A stretch of 41,824 nucleotides of DNA from Chloroflexota bacterium (GCA_919901745.1 CAKKPP010000016.1:30182-72005); one strand, 5' to 3'. Shown: positions 34,398 to 41,723, counted from the first letter of the stretch. Program-made: numbers and translations. Notes: generated by a model from the letters alone, not told the origin.

Positions 34398-35429
34398 CTA
34401 CTGCGGGACGCCCAAGTTCCAGGACCCGTCCGCAGTGATCTCGAGAAACACGGTTCCATCGCTCAACAAGACCTCGCCCGAATAGTTTCCGATCTCATTT
34501 ACAAGGAGGTCGGCTCCCGCCGACACGGAGTAGCTCCACACCGCGAAGTTGCTGGCGCCCTTGTGGGTGACGTTCATGGTCACAAACCCATTGGTCGACG
34601 GTTGAAGCAGGACGACGTCATCGCCCTTTCCGGCGAGCGCCGTCGAGATGTCCCATGCCAAGGCGGCACTGATCGGCTTGACCGAGATTGACCAGGATCC
34701 GTTGGAGGTGACCTCGAATGCCACCGACAGCTCATCGAGGTCGAGCAGAACGGTCCCGTGGTAGTTGCCGATCACGTTGACGAGAAGTTTTTGTTTCGAG
34801 CCATCTGCCGCGAGCGACCAGACGGCGAAGTTGGACGTTCCTTTGTTGGTGATCGTGGCTATTGCTGCAGCGCCCTCGGGAATCTCGAACTTGGGAATCT
34901 TGTCGCCCGCACCCGAGAGCTCTATCGGCGCAAACTGGGGCGTGGGAACCGGTTCGGGCGTGGGCTCGGGCGTTGGCTTGAGAGTTGGCGCAGGCGATGA
35001 AGGTACCGAGGTCCGGTTCGGACGTAGTGACGGCGTTTGCGTGGCTGCGCCAGTCCCCGGCGGGGCTGGATCATTCGTCAGCGAACCGACTGCGGCTAGG
35101 ATCAGAATCCCGATCCCACCGTAGAGCAGCCACTTTCGACGTGAGGACTTCTTGGGCGTCGCCGGAGGACCACCACGGGCCAGAAACGGCGGGGCCGCCG
35201 ACACCTCTAGCGGCGCAACGGGCCATGAAGGGGCAGGGGAAGTGGGCTGTGAGGGAGGTCCGGCTGGCCACATAGGGGCACCTGGACTCGGCGCTGACGG
35301 AGGTGCAGCCGGCGTTGCCGTTTGGTCGAAGTCATTCCCGCATTTGGCGCAGAATCTGAACGCGCCAGCCCGTTTGGTCCCACAAACCGGACAAAATGAC
35401 TGCTGATCGGTCACCTGAGCATCCCCCAT
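34398..35429 (-). CDS. Zinc-ribbon, single-pass membrane protein with two repeated C-terminal domains
   Basis: A 343-residue protein. The N-terminal zinc ribbon has four cysteines (C13, C16, C27, C30: FCPVCGTKR and FCAKCGNDF). It is followed by a Pro/Ala/Ser linker, a basic stop (KKSSRRK), a membrane helix (about 100-117) and a second PTPEPTPEP linker. The exported part contains two related beta units of about 80 residues (from 190 and from 284), each with TxKGxSNFAVWS, LLVNxIGNY, GxVLL and xxGSW. The repeated units look like a duplicated sugar- or protein-binding fold; no function is known. ATG 35429 is chosen; GTG 35414, with GGGGGA upstream, is an alternative. GC content is visibly lower than in the housekeeping block. 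Confidence 0.75.
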   Translation of the reverse strand: MGDAQVTDQQSFCPVCGTKRAGAFRFCAKCGNDFDQTATPAAPPSAPSPGAPMWPAGPPSQPTSPAPSWPVAPLEVSAAPPFLARGGPPATPKKSSRRKWLLYGGIGILILAAVGSLTNDPAPPGTGAATQTPSLRPNRTSVPSSPAPTLKPTPEPTPEPVPTPQFAPIELSGAGDKIPKFEIPEGAAAIATITNKGTSNFAVWSLAADGSKQKLLVNVIGNYHGTVLLDLDELSVAFEVTSNGSWSISVKPISAALAWDISTALAGKGDDVVLLQPSTNGFVTMNVTHKGASNFAVWSYSVSAGADLLVNEIGNYSGEVLLSDGTVFLEITADGSWNLGVPQ

Positions 35430-35580
35430 CCCTCGGCTGGCGCCATAGTGCATCAGCTGTCAATGGCCGGTGTCGCGGGCAAGCCGGGTCGAGCCTGCGA
35501 GCATCGGCGCCGCGAACATCGAACAGGGACATTCGAACATCAACGATCAGCTGTCCGACGTTCGGTCGGGGGTTGGTTGC

Positions 35581-36237
35581 GTGTCCCTAGAGTTGTGGGC
35601 GATGGGCACCGGTCGAGACATCAAGGTCGGAGTGTCGGACGGTCAGCTGTTCTCGCAGGCTTGGAAGATCGCGCCGACAGCGCGGCGCGCCGAGCTGGTT
35701 CTGAGCGGGAGCCGCACCGGACACTTCATGCATCTCACGATGCACGGGGATCCCGGGCATTGGCACACGAAGGTCGGACGTCGCGGCGAAGAGGTAGAGC
35801 GTCCGTGGGTTCCGCCGGTGGAGCGCGTCGCCGGCGTCAGGCGTCTGGTCCAATTGCTGCTGCCTTTAGAGGCGGTCCGCTATCCACGGCCGCGGGGCTT
35901 CAACCAGGTACGATGGTGCGATCCACCTTCGGATCAGGCGTGGCTCGAGTTCACCATCCTGCATTGCCGCCTCGGTATTCCTCGAATCCGTTCCGCCGAG
36001 GTGATGGGCGGAACGCATCTTGTCGACGGCACGGATGTCGTGGTCATTGCGCGACTCCGCCCTGCTGAGGACGGTTCGTTTAGCATCGCCATCAAGGATC
36101 CCGGGGCGCTCAAAGCCCGCGTCGAAGCCGGGTCGGTTGGCGCACTGCTCTCAGGAACCAATGATGTCGACGGCTGCCTCTGGTTCCTCCACCTGTACAA
36201 CACTCCGCGTGACCGGGCGGGCGGTGTCTACATCTAG
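35581..36237 (+). CDS. Hypothetical protein of the accessory stretch
   Basis: A 218-residue soluble protein, not recognised. It has MSLELWAMGTGRDIKVGVSD at the start, ELVLSGSRTGHFMHLTMHG and GHWHTKVG in the middle (several histidines), then a basic linker, WLEFTILHCRLGIPRI, and a C-terminal half with VVVIARLRPAEDGSFSIAIK and DGCLWFLHLYNTP. No transmembrane helix, signal peptide or known catalytic motif is clear. GTG 35581 is the preferred start; ATG 35602 is possible and longer versions (from 35470) read poorly. It lies 30 bases before the methyltransferase gene and may belong with it, but spacing alone supports this. Confidence 0.6.
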   Translation: MSLELWAMGTGRDIKVGVSDGQLFSQAWKIAPTARRAELVLSGSRTGHFMHLTMHGDPGHWHTKVGRRGEEVERPWVPPVERVAGVRRLVQLLLPLEAVRYPRPRGFNQVRWCDPPSDQAWLEFTILHCRLGIPRIRSAEVMGGTHLVDGTDVVVIARLRPAEDGSFSIAIKDPGALKARVEAGSVGALLSGTNDVDGCLWFLHLYNTPRDRAGGVYI

Positions 36238-36254
36238 TCGGCGGGTCGGCCGGG

Positions 36255-36260
36255 TATGCT
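36255..36260 (+). promoter_or_regulatory. -10-like box TATGCT before the methyltransferase
   Basis: TATGCT is followed by seven bases (ccgtgct) and then the GTG start at 36268. No ribosome-binding site is present, consistent with a leaderless mRNA. Confidence 0.5.
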
Positions 36261-36267
36261 CCGTGCT

Positions 36268-37947
36268 GTGAACACGGACGTTCTCTACTACGGCGACAAC
36301 CTGGAGATCCTGCGGAAGTACGTCCCGGACGCGTCGGTCGATCTCGTCTACCTGGATCCGCCGTTCAACTCGAACCGGGACTACAACGTCATCTTCAAGG
36401 ACGAGTCGGGCCGCAAGAGCGACGCCCAGCTCCTGGCGTTCGAGGACACCTGGCACTGGGGTCCGGACGCCGAGGCCCAGTACGCCTACCTGACGAACAC
36501 GGCCCAGAACGGCGGGCGCGTCCCATCGACGGTCAGCACGATCGTGGCCGCTCTCCGCTCGGGCATCGGCGAGAACCAGATGATGGCCTACCTGGTCGAG
36601 ATGGCCGTCCGCCTCGTCGAGCTCCGCCGGGTTCTCAAGCCGACCGGCTCGCTGTACCTCCATTGCGACCCGACGGCGAGCCACTACTTGAAGCTGTTGC
36701 TGGATGGAGTGTTCGGACCGAAGAATTTCGTCAACGAGATCACCTGGAAGCGCAGCTCAGCACATTCCGACACGACGCAGGGCGCCACTCATTTCGGTCG
36801 GACGCACGATGTCTTGCTCTTCTATGGGAAGTCGCAGAACCGGACGTGGACAACCACGTTTGTGCCGTACTCGGACGACTACGTCGAGAGTCACTACAGC
36901 AACATCGAGCCGATCACGGGCCGCCGGTTTCGAAAAGGGGACCTGACGGCGGCGAAGCCGGGTGGCGACACCCTCTATGAGTGGACGAGCCCGAATGGGC
37001 GAGTCGTCCGCCCGTACAAGGGCCGGTATTGGGCTTACAGCAAGGCCAACATGGAGGAGTTCGAACGTCAGGGACGGCTTCTCTACACCAAGAGTGGGAT
37101 GCCCGAGTACAAGCGGTACATCGACGACCAACCTGGGCAGGTCGTTCAGGATTCCTGGGATGACATTCCGCCTGTGAACTCTCAGGCGAAGGAGCGGCTC
37201 GGGTGGGCAACTCAGAAACCCCTCGCCCTCCTCGAGCGGATCATCTCGGCCTCATCGAACCCCGGCGACATCGTGCTCGACCCGTTCTGCGGGTGCGGCA
37301 CCGCGCTCGTCGCGGCGCAAAAGCTCGGGCGGCGCTGGATCGGGATCGACATCACGTACCTGTCGATCGCGGTCATGAAGGCCCGGCTCAAGGACAGCTT
37401 CGGGCTGCCGGACGTCGAGGTCATCGGCCAGCCGACCGAGGTGGACGGCGCGCGCCAGCTCCTCAAGGGCGCAGGGCTCGAGGGCCAGTACCAGTTCCAG
37501 TGGTGGGCGCTCGATCTCATCGGCGCGCAGCCCCAGGGCGGGACCCAGAAGAAGGGCGCCGACAAGGGCATCGATGGCGTCATCAGCTTCTCGACCGGGC
37601 CGCGCGGCGAGGTCGGTCGGGCGCTCGTCAGCGTCAAGAGCGGCGGCGTGAACTCGAGCATGATCCGCGACCTCAAGGGTGTCCTCGAACGCGAGAAGGC
37701 CGAGATCGGCCTGTTCGTCACCCTCGACGAGCCGTCAGCCCCGATGCGCCAGGAGGCCGCGACCGCCGGGGTCTACCACTCCGAGCTGTCCGGTCGCGAC
37801 TACCAGCGAATCCAGATCCTCACGATCGCCGAGCTCCTCGAGGAGCATCGCCGGCCCGATCTCCCGCTCCTCGTCCTGCCGACCTGGCAGCGCGCCGAGC
37901 GGGTGGAGAGGAAGGTGGCGGAGCAGGCGGCGCTGTTCGGGGAGTAG
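36268..37947 (+). CDS. Beta-class DNA N6-adenine/N4-cytosine methyltransferase fused to an Mrr-like nuclease domain
   Basis: A 559-residue fusion. Motif IV DPPF is at residues 30-33 (VYLDPPFNSNRDYN). The target-recognition region lies in the middle, and the SAM-binding motif I DPFCGCGTALVAAQKLG is at 338-354. This order (IV before I) marks a beta-class amino-methyltransferase. From about residue 405 a second domain resembles the Mrr/PD-(D/E)XK nuclease fold: KGADKGIDGVISF (Asp432, Asp436) and ALVSVKSGGV (Lys457), then IRDLKGVLEREKAEIGLFVTL. The usual Glu/Gln of the ExK/QxK pair is Ser455, so cutting activity is uncertain. It may be a self-contained modification-restriction enzyme or a modification-dependent one. 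GTG 36268 is favoured over ATG 36256, which lies within the -10 box. Confidence 0.88.
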   Translation: MNTDVLYYGDNLEILRKYVPDASVDLVYLDPPFNSNRDYNVIFKDESGRKSDAQLLAFEDTWHWGPDAEAQYAYLTNTAQNGGRVPSTVSTIVAALRSGIGENQMMAYLVEMAVRLVELRRVLKPTGSLYLHCDPTASHYLKLLLDGVFGPKNFVNEITWKRSSAHSDTTQGATHFGRTHDVLLFYGKSQNRTWTTTFVPYSDDYVESHYSNIEPITGRRFRKGDLTAAKPGGDTLYEWTSPNGRVVRPYKGRYWAYSKANMEEFERQGRLLYTKSGMPEYKRYIDDQPGQVVQDSWDDIPPVNSQAKERLGWATQKPLALLERIISASSNPGDIVLDPFCGCGTALVAAQKLGRRWIGIDITYLSIAVMKARLKDSFGLPDVEVIGQPTEVDGARQLLKGAGLEGQYQFQWWALDLIGAQPQGGTQKKGADKGIDGVISFSTGPRGEVGRALVSVKSGGVNSSMIRDLKGVLEREKAEIGLFVTLDEPSAPMRQEAATAGVYHSELSGRDYQRIQILTIAELLEEHRRPDLPLLVLPTWQRAERVERKVAEQAALFGE

Positions 37948-37956
37948 GGGAGGCCC

Positions 37957-38292
37957 TCACTCACTTGCGTGGTCGAGCAGCATCTCGACCGCGGCGCGCA
38001 GCCCGGGGAGATCTTCGGTGACCGCATTCCAGACGATGTCGAGGTCCACCCCGAAATAGCCGTGGACCAGGTGGTCACGCATTCCCGAAACGTTGCGCCA
38101 TGCGACAGTGGGTGCACGCCCCGTCGTCTCGGACGACAGGGCTTTCGCCGCCTCGCCGATGATCTCGAGGTTGCGCATGACGGCGTCCTGTACCAGCTCG
38201 TCCGCCATGAATTGACCGCGTCCTCCGGCTGTGTATCTGACCACCCGCTCGATCGCGTCGAGGATGTGGCGGAGCCGAGCTGAGTCGTCCAT
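37957..38292 (-). CDS. hepT: HepT-like HEPN toxin (DUF86)
   Basis: A 111-residue HEPN ribonuclease of the HepT type. The active-site motif RX4HXY is intact: R72, H77 and Y79 in MRDHLVHGYFG. Other family features are the N-terminal helix LRHILDAIERVVRYT and DAVMRNLEIIGEAAKALS. In characterised systems HepT cleaves tRNA or mRNA and is neutralised when MntA attaches AMP units to the tyrosine of this motif. The ATG at 38292 lies five bases after the mntA stop, so it is second in the operon. It is convergent with the upstream methyltransferase, whose stop lies nine bases away. Confidence 0.92.
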   Translation of the reverse strand: MDDSARLRHILDAIERVVRYTAGGRGQFMADELVQDAVMRNLEIIGEAAKALSSETTGRAPTVAWRNVSGMRDHLVHGYFGVDLDIVWNAVTEDLPGLRAAVEMLLDHASE

Positions 38293-38297
38293 GGCGA

Positions 38298-38585
38298 TCA
38301 GAGGGGCCGGGCGTCGGCGAGGATCGCGTCTCGGATGTAGCGACTCAGTCCACGTTCGGTTACGACATCGACCGAAATTCCGAGGAGATCCGCCACGTCC
38401 TGCTGGAATCCGACCAAGTCGAGCAAGGTGCGGCCCGGCTTCATTTGAACGAGGAGATCCAGATCGCTGCTCGGGCCGGGATTCCCTCGCGCGTAGGAGC
38501 CGAACACGCGCACGTTCAAGGCGCCGTGCCGCGCCCCCAATTGCCGGATCTCTCTTGCGTGCTGGTCCAGTTGCTGAACTGTCAT
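38298..38585 (-). CDS. mntA: MntA-like minimal nucleotidyltransferase antitoxin
   Basis: A 95-residue MNT-domain protein. The nucleotidyltransferase signature is complete: VFGSYARGNPGPSSDLDLLV (G29-S30, D41, D43), with the third acidic residue D73 in GISVDVV. MntA antitoxins inactivate their HepT partner by AMP transfer to its active-site tyrosine. Length is normal. ATG 38585 has a strong ribosome-binding site (GGAGGA, three bases away), and a TAGGAT -10-like box at 38625-38630 gives a leader of about 32 nt. Gene order mntA-hepT is the usual one. Confidence 0.92.
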   Translation of the reverse strand: MTVQQLDQHAREIRQLGARHGALNVRVFGSYARGNPGPSSDLDLLVQMKPGRTLLDLVGFQQDVADLLGISVDVVTERGLSRYIRDAILADARPL

Positions 38586-38624
38586 GGGTCCTCCGCCAGG
38601 GCACCGGCTCCACTTCGCGGACTG

Positions 38625-38630
38625 ATCCTA
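38625..38630 (-). promoter_or_regulatory. -10-like box TAGGAT for mntA-hepT
   Basis: On the minus strand TAGGAT lies 39 bases before the mntA ATG, upstream of a GGAGGA ribosome-binding site. It sits just inside the downstream direct-repeat copy boundary. Confidence 0.4.
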
Positions 38631-38664
38631 ACGCCTCAACGGTCCGTGGGCCTCTTGGCCGAAC

Positions 38665-38922
38665 CGCGAGAAGGCCGAGATCGGCCTGTTCGTCACCCTC
38701 GACGAGCCGTCTGCCCCGATGCGCCAGGAGGCGGCGACCGCCGGGGTCTACCACTCCGAGCTGTCCGGTCGCGACTACCAGCGAATCCAGATCCTCACGA
38801 TCGCCGAGCTCCTCGAGGAGCATCGCCGGCCCGATCTCCCGCTCCTCGTCCTGCCGACCTGGCAGCGCGCCGAGCGAGTCGAGAAGAAGGCCGCGGAGCA
38901 AGGGGCGCTGTTCGGGGAGTGA
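38665..38922 (+). pseudogene. Fragment of a second methyltransferase-Mrr gene (3' end only)
   Basis: An open frame with no own start encodes the last about 85 residues of the methyltransferase's nuclease domain, from REKAEIGLFVTLDEPS to AEQGALFGE and TGA. It matches the intact gene at about 96% of bases. Several differences are silent third positions and three change residues (ERK/EKK, VAEQ/AAEQ, QAAL/QGAL). That suggests the fragment descends from a once-functional paralogue rather than a very recent copy of the neighbour. The methyltransferase domain and the nuclease residues Asp/Lys are missing, so it should be inactive. Confidence 0.85.
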
Positions 38923-39061
38923 GTCTGGCGACGACGTGACAGGGGAGACGCGCTCAAGGAACGCGCGCGCAAGTCCTGAGGTTGGGCTCGTCGAAGATGA
39001 TTGGAGCCGGCGCAGAGCCCAACTCCCGGCCAAATTGAAGCGAGCATGAAGAGGCTCCTTG

Positions 39062-39067
39062 TACGCT
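39062..39067 (+). promoter_or_regulatory. -10-like box TACGCT before the three-gene cassette
   Basis: TACGCT is followed by eight bases and then a TTG at 39076, the first codon of the cassette. No ribosome-binding site is visible. Confidence 0.35.
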
Positions 39068-39075
39068 GATGTTCG

Positions 39076-39474
39076 TTGTCGAGACGGCGAACCTACTGGG
39101 AGAGATTGACTATTGACGAACCTGCGGCCGGCGCGATCGTGGTGCGCGGCGGTCGGATGGCGGCCGGTCATCTTCTCGCCCGAGCCCGCAAGGACCGGGC
39201 GAGGCTGGACGTCTACGCCGTCTCGGCCTTCGCGGGCTGGACCCCAGAGACCACCATCGAGGAGATCGTCGCATCCGGGAACATCCCACACGAGATGATC
39301 CAAACGTCAAGAGCACAACGGATCCGGGACGCCGGATTCACGATCGGTTGGAGTTTCGGCCGACCGCACTGCACAATAGACCTCGGGGAAGACCCAACGG
39401 AGGAAACGGCGGCCCGACTGGTCGAGGCCTTCGATCCACCGGTCCCGAATCCGGGCCTGAGAGGCAGACGATGA
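39076..39474 (+). CDS. Hypothetical protein, first gene of an overlapping three-gene cassette
   Basis: A 132-residue protein with no recognised family. The sequence reads SRRRTYWERLTIDEPAAGAI, then HLLARARKDRARLDVYAVSAFAG, TTIEEIVASGNIPHEMIQTS, IRDAGFTIGWSFGRPHCTID and LVEAFDPP. It looks like a compact alpha/beta protein without membrane segments. The TTG start at 39076 is the most upstream; a later internal start is possible. Its stop overlaps the next gene's ATG by four bases. Confidence 0.55.
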   Translation: MSRRRTYWERLTIDEPAAGAIVVRGGRMAAGHLLARARKDRARLDVYAVSAFAGWTPETTIEEIVASGNIPHEMIQTSRAQRIRDAGFTIGWSFGRPHCTIDLGEDPTEETAARLVEAFDPPVPNPGLRGRR

Positions 39475-39824
39475 CCACAAGAATCGAAGTTGACTTCAAC
39501 AGCCGCGACGCGGGCGGAGCACTTCCTGCGCTCATCGCCGACGCCGACGGTTCGATCCGAGTGGGCGACATCGTGGAGTCCTATGACCTTGAGGGCTATC
39601 GATGCCCGGCCATCGTCGCCCGAGTCTCTGAGGGAATCGTGGCGCTGGATCCGCTGTGGCGTGCCTTCGCGGCCCCAAACGAGCCAAGAATCGTATTGAC
39701 GCGCCCCGTCGAGGCAATGTGGGCCGGTTGGACGAATCGCCTCACAGTCACGTTCTCGCGCGCGACGGTGATCGTGCCCCCAAACCGACCGCGAACGAGT
39801 TCGCGTGAGCAGGTTCCGGCGTGA
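39471..39824 (+). CDS. Hypothetical beta-rich protein, second gene of the cassette
   Basis: A 117-residue protein. Its core, RVGDIVESYDLEGYRCPAIV and EGIVALDPLWRAF, resembles small SH3-like barrels, but no named family is certain. The last 20 residues are basic and Pro-rich. ATG 39471 overlaps the previous stop (ATGA), and its own stop overlaps the next GTG (GTGA). The tight coupling on both sides implies that the three products work together. Confidence 0.6.
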   Translation: MTTRIEVDFNSRDAGGALPALIADADGSIRVGDIVESYDLEGYRCPAIVARVSEGIVALDPLWRAFAAPNEPRIVLTRPVEAMWAGWTNRLTVTFSRATVIVPPNRPRTSSREQVPA

Positions 39825-40243
39825 AGCTCTCGTTCTTGCTATGCGACTCCGCCCAGGCGTCCGAGGGCAAGTTGTACATCCTCGGCGCCGGCTGGAACTT
39901 CACCGGACCGCAGGTCACGCCGATGGCTCTGGCATTGCTCGTAGAGGTTCCCTGGAACGAGGCTAACCTCCAACATCAGGTGGTCATTGAGCTCCATGAC
40001 GAGGACGGGCAGCCGGCCCGCATCGGACCTGAGGCGCAGCCGCTGAGAATCGAGACGCAACTCGAGGTAGGACGCCCGCCCGGCCATCCCCACGGCACGC
40101 CTCTCAACGTGCCACTTGCGATCAACCTCGGCCCGCTGCCTCTCACCCCTGGCGGCAGATACGTCTGGGTCGTTTCGATCGATGGTGAGACCGACGACCA
40201 TTGGCGGGCCTCTTTCAACGTCCGGCCAGGCGCACCGGCCTGA
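39821..40243 (+). CDS. DUF6941-like protein, third gene of the cassette
   Basis: A 140-residue protein beginning MKLSFLLCDSAQASEGKLYI, then LGAGWNFTGPQ. It continues with a VVIELHDEDGQPARIG strand and ends GGRYVWVVSIDGETDDHWRASFNVRP. It is a distant paralogue of the protein at 962-1408, sharing the [LA]DxAQ...GK...LG.G opening and the central acidic turn. Predicted beta-sandwich, cytoplasmic, function unknown. GTG 39821 overlaps the preceding stop. The 129 bases after it to the cupredoxin end hold nothing recognised. Confidence 0.72.
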   Translation: MKLSFLLCDSAQASEGKLYILGAGWNFTGPQVTPMALALLVEVPWNEANLQHQVVIELHDEDGQPARIGPEAQPLRIETQLEVGRPPGHPHGTPLNVPLAINLGPLPLTPGGRYVWVVSIDGETDDHWRASFNVRPGAPA

Positions 40244-40372
40244 CGCCCAAACCTTTCTACGGCAGCAACGCCAGCAGTTCACGTGACACCCGGCGATCCA
40301 CGAGAGGCACGCATGACGCTCCGGTAGGCAATTTGGCAGCCGGGGTGTCTCTCTGTCCGTCCTGCAGTGACG

Positions 40373-40753
40373 TTACGGTCGAACGAAGACCGCTCCCGTC
40401 ATGCCCGAGGCCGCGTGACCGGGCAGCGTGCAGATGAACGTGTACGTGCCGGCCTCATCGAACCTGAGGGTGATCGTCCCCGACTCGCCCGGGCCCAGGT
40501 TGGTCTCGATGCCCTGGAGGTTGGGCATCGACACCGACGGGAACGCCAGGTCATGGCGCACGTTGCCCACGTTCGACAGGCGCACCGTGATCGGGACGCC
40601 CACCTTGGCATAGATCTGGCTCGGCGCGAAGCGCATCTCGTACATGGAGATCTCGGCGGCCCCCGACCGACCACCCACGGTCCCACCCACCCCGATGGCG
40701 ATCAACACCACGACGACCAGCGCAATCCCGATCAGAACGATGAGGGGCTTCAT
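40373..40753 (-). CDS. Membrane-anchored cupredoxin (type 1 copper protein)
   Basis: A 126-residue blue-copper-like protein. Residues 3-22 are a membrane anchor or uncleaved signal (LIVLIGIALVVVVLIAIGVG). The cupredoxin fold follows, with the copper ligands H67 (VRHDLAF), C108, H113 and M118 (ICTLPGHAASGM). The spacing C-x4-H-x4-M is that of plastocyanin/azurin-type sites. It probably carries electrons outside the membrane, perhaps to a terminal oxidase or nitrite/N2O reductase, none of which is in this window. ATG 40753 has GGGAGGA upstream. It is alone on the minus strand. Confidence 0.88.
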   Translation of the reverse strand: MKPLIVLIGIALVVVVLIAIGVGGTVGGRSGAAEISMYEMRFAPSQIYAKVGVPITVRLSNVGNVRHDLAFPSVSMPNLQGIETNLGPGESGTITLRFDEAGTYTFICTLPGHAASGMTGAVFVRP

Positions 40754-40999
40754 CTTTCCGGTCCTCCCAGGTCTAGCTGAGCAGGCTCGCAGCCGGTGTG
40801 GGGAGCTCAGCCGCGAGTGGACCTATGAAGCGCGCTTGGAACGCTAAGTGCGCGTCCAGCCACAAGTATACCCCCCGGCGCGTGCACGGGACGGCTCGTG
40901 GACGGCTCGGCGGTGACGGTCGGCAACGCAGCGCGTCGTACTGTCCGACACGTTGACCCACGAAGGTCGCACGTTGGTGATGGAAGGGGAGGCGATGAG

Positions 41000-41569
41000 A
41001 TGCGTCGACGTCATCTGCGGATCGCGCTGATCACATTGGGTATGGCCGCGCTGAGCGCCTGTGGGGTGGGCGCGCCGGGCGCCTCGCTGCCGAGCTCCAC
41101 GCCCGCGCCCGTTGCCACCTCATTCGAGGAGTACGCGGTCAGCTTCTGCGCCGCCTTCGATGCCATGTTCCGAGCCGTCGGCAACCCGGATACCGCCGCG
41201 GGGTCCGAGCTCAGCAAGGCCCTCGATGCTGCGGTCGCGGCCCATGACGGTGCGGCGGCCGAGCCGTTGGCGGTCGAGATCACCACCGAACTCGAGTCGG
41301 GGCGACAGCACGTCGCGCAGGCCGGCGGCTGGCGACCGGCCGTGCCGATGATGGCCCAGCTCGACCGGGTGTTCGTGGCGTTCGAGGCGATGACGTCCGC
41401 CAAGCTGGCTGCGGCGCAGGGCGAACCGGACGCGGTCGACCCGCAGGCCGCCTTCGAACAGGCCGGTGGCGTCGAGGCCTGGTTCGCCATGTTCGACCTC
41501 GGGCGCACGATCCAGGCCGAGCGTCCCGCCGAGGTGAAGCAGTGCGCCAACGTGCCGGTCTCGCCATAG
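41000..41569 (+). CDS. Putative lipoprotein of unknown function
   Basis: A 189-residue exported protein with a lipoprotein signal: basic MRRRHLR, hydrophobic ALITLGMAA and lipobox LSAC with Cys21. A short Ser/Thr/Pro linker follows, then a helical domain (FEEYAVSFCAAFDAMFRAVG, ELSKALDAAVAAHDG, AVEITTELESGRQHVAQ, MMAQLDRVFVAFEAM). A second and a near-C-terminal cysteine (KQCANVP) may pair. No family is recognised. GGGGAGG at 40986-40992 supports ATG 41000. The 246 bases between it and the divergent cupredoxin gene show no other gene. Confidence 0.72.
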   Translation: MRRRHLRIALITLGMAALSACGVGAPGASLPSSTPAPVATSFEEYAVSFCAAFDAMFRAVGNPDTAAGSELSKALDAAVAAHDGAAAEPLAVEITTELESGRQHVAQAGGWRPAVPMMAQLDRVFVAFEAMTSAKLAAAQGEPDAVDPQAAFEQAGGVEAWFAMFDLGRTIQAERPAEVKQCANVPVSP

Positions 41570-41586
41570 GGCACGCCACGGCCTCT

Positions 41587-41619
41587 CCCCCCGATCGAGC
41601 CGCGGTCGGATCGCGGGGG
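41587..41619 (+). terminator. Hairpin after the lipoprotein gene
   Basis: Arms 41587-41596 and 41609-41619 pair as a GC stem with one bulge. No T-run follows. It lies 18 bases after the stop codon and just before the tRNA-Leu promoter, so termination or insulation is plausible. Confidence 0.35.
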
Positions 41620-41622
41620 CGC

Positions 41623-41628
41623 TACGAT
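41623..41628 (+). promoter_or_regulatory. -10-like box TACGAT before tRNA-Leu(TAA)
   Basis: TACGAT lies nine bases before the tRNA 5' end, as expected for initiation close to the mature end. Confidence 0.5.
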
Positions 41629-41637
41629 TTCCCGCGC

Positions 41638-41723
41638 GCCGAGGTGGCGGAATGGCAGACGCGGCCGACTTAAAATCGGCTGCCCGCAAGGGCATCAGGG
41701 TTCGAATCCCTGCCTCGGCACCA
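41638..41723 (+). tRNA. tRNA-Leu (TAA anticodon)
   Basis: An 86-nt class II tRNA with acceptor gccgagg/cctcggc, anticodon stem gccga/tcggc with loop cttaaaa (TAA), variable arm tgcccgcaagggca, T arm cagggttcgaatccctg and encoded CCA. The last A of CCA is also the A of the ATG of the next predicted gene. Confidence 0.96.

Larger units (their letters stand above)
37690..38922. repeat. Pair of 258-bp direct repeats bracketing the HepT/MntA module
   Basis: Copy one is 37690-37947 (the methyltransferase 3' end); copy two is 38665-38922. They align without gaps at an offset of 975 bases, with about 11 differences, most of them in the last 60 bases and many synonymous. The minus-strand hepT and mntA genes lie between. 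Confidence 0.92.

Noticed and set aside
38665..38922. Functional small gene
   Set aside because: The fragment has no start codon or ribosome-binding site and lacks both the methyltransferase motifs and the nuclease Asp/Lys positions.
38445..38939. Plus-strand open frame across mntA and the methyltransferase fragment
   Set aside because: It is out of frame with the recognisable fragment and antisense to mntA; its translation is low-complexity and arginine-rich.
34274..40243. Integrated element using tRNA-Cys as attachment site
   Set aside because: I could not find a repeat of the tRNA 3' end downstream, and there is no integrase, so only a general accessory character can be claimed.
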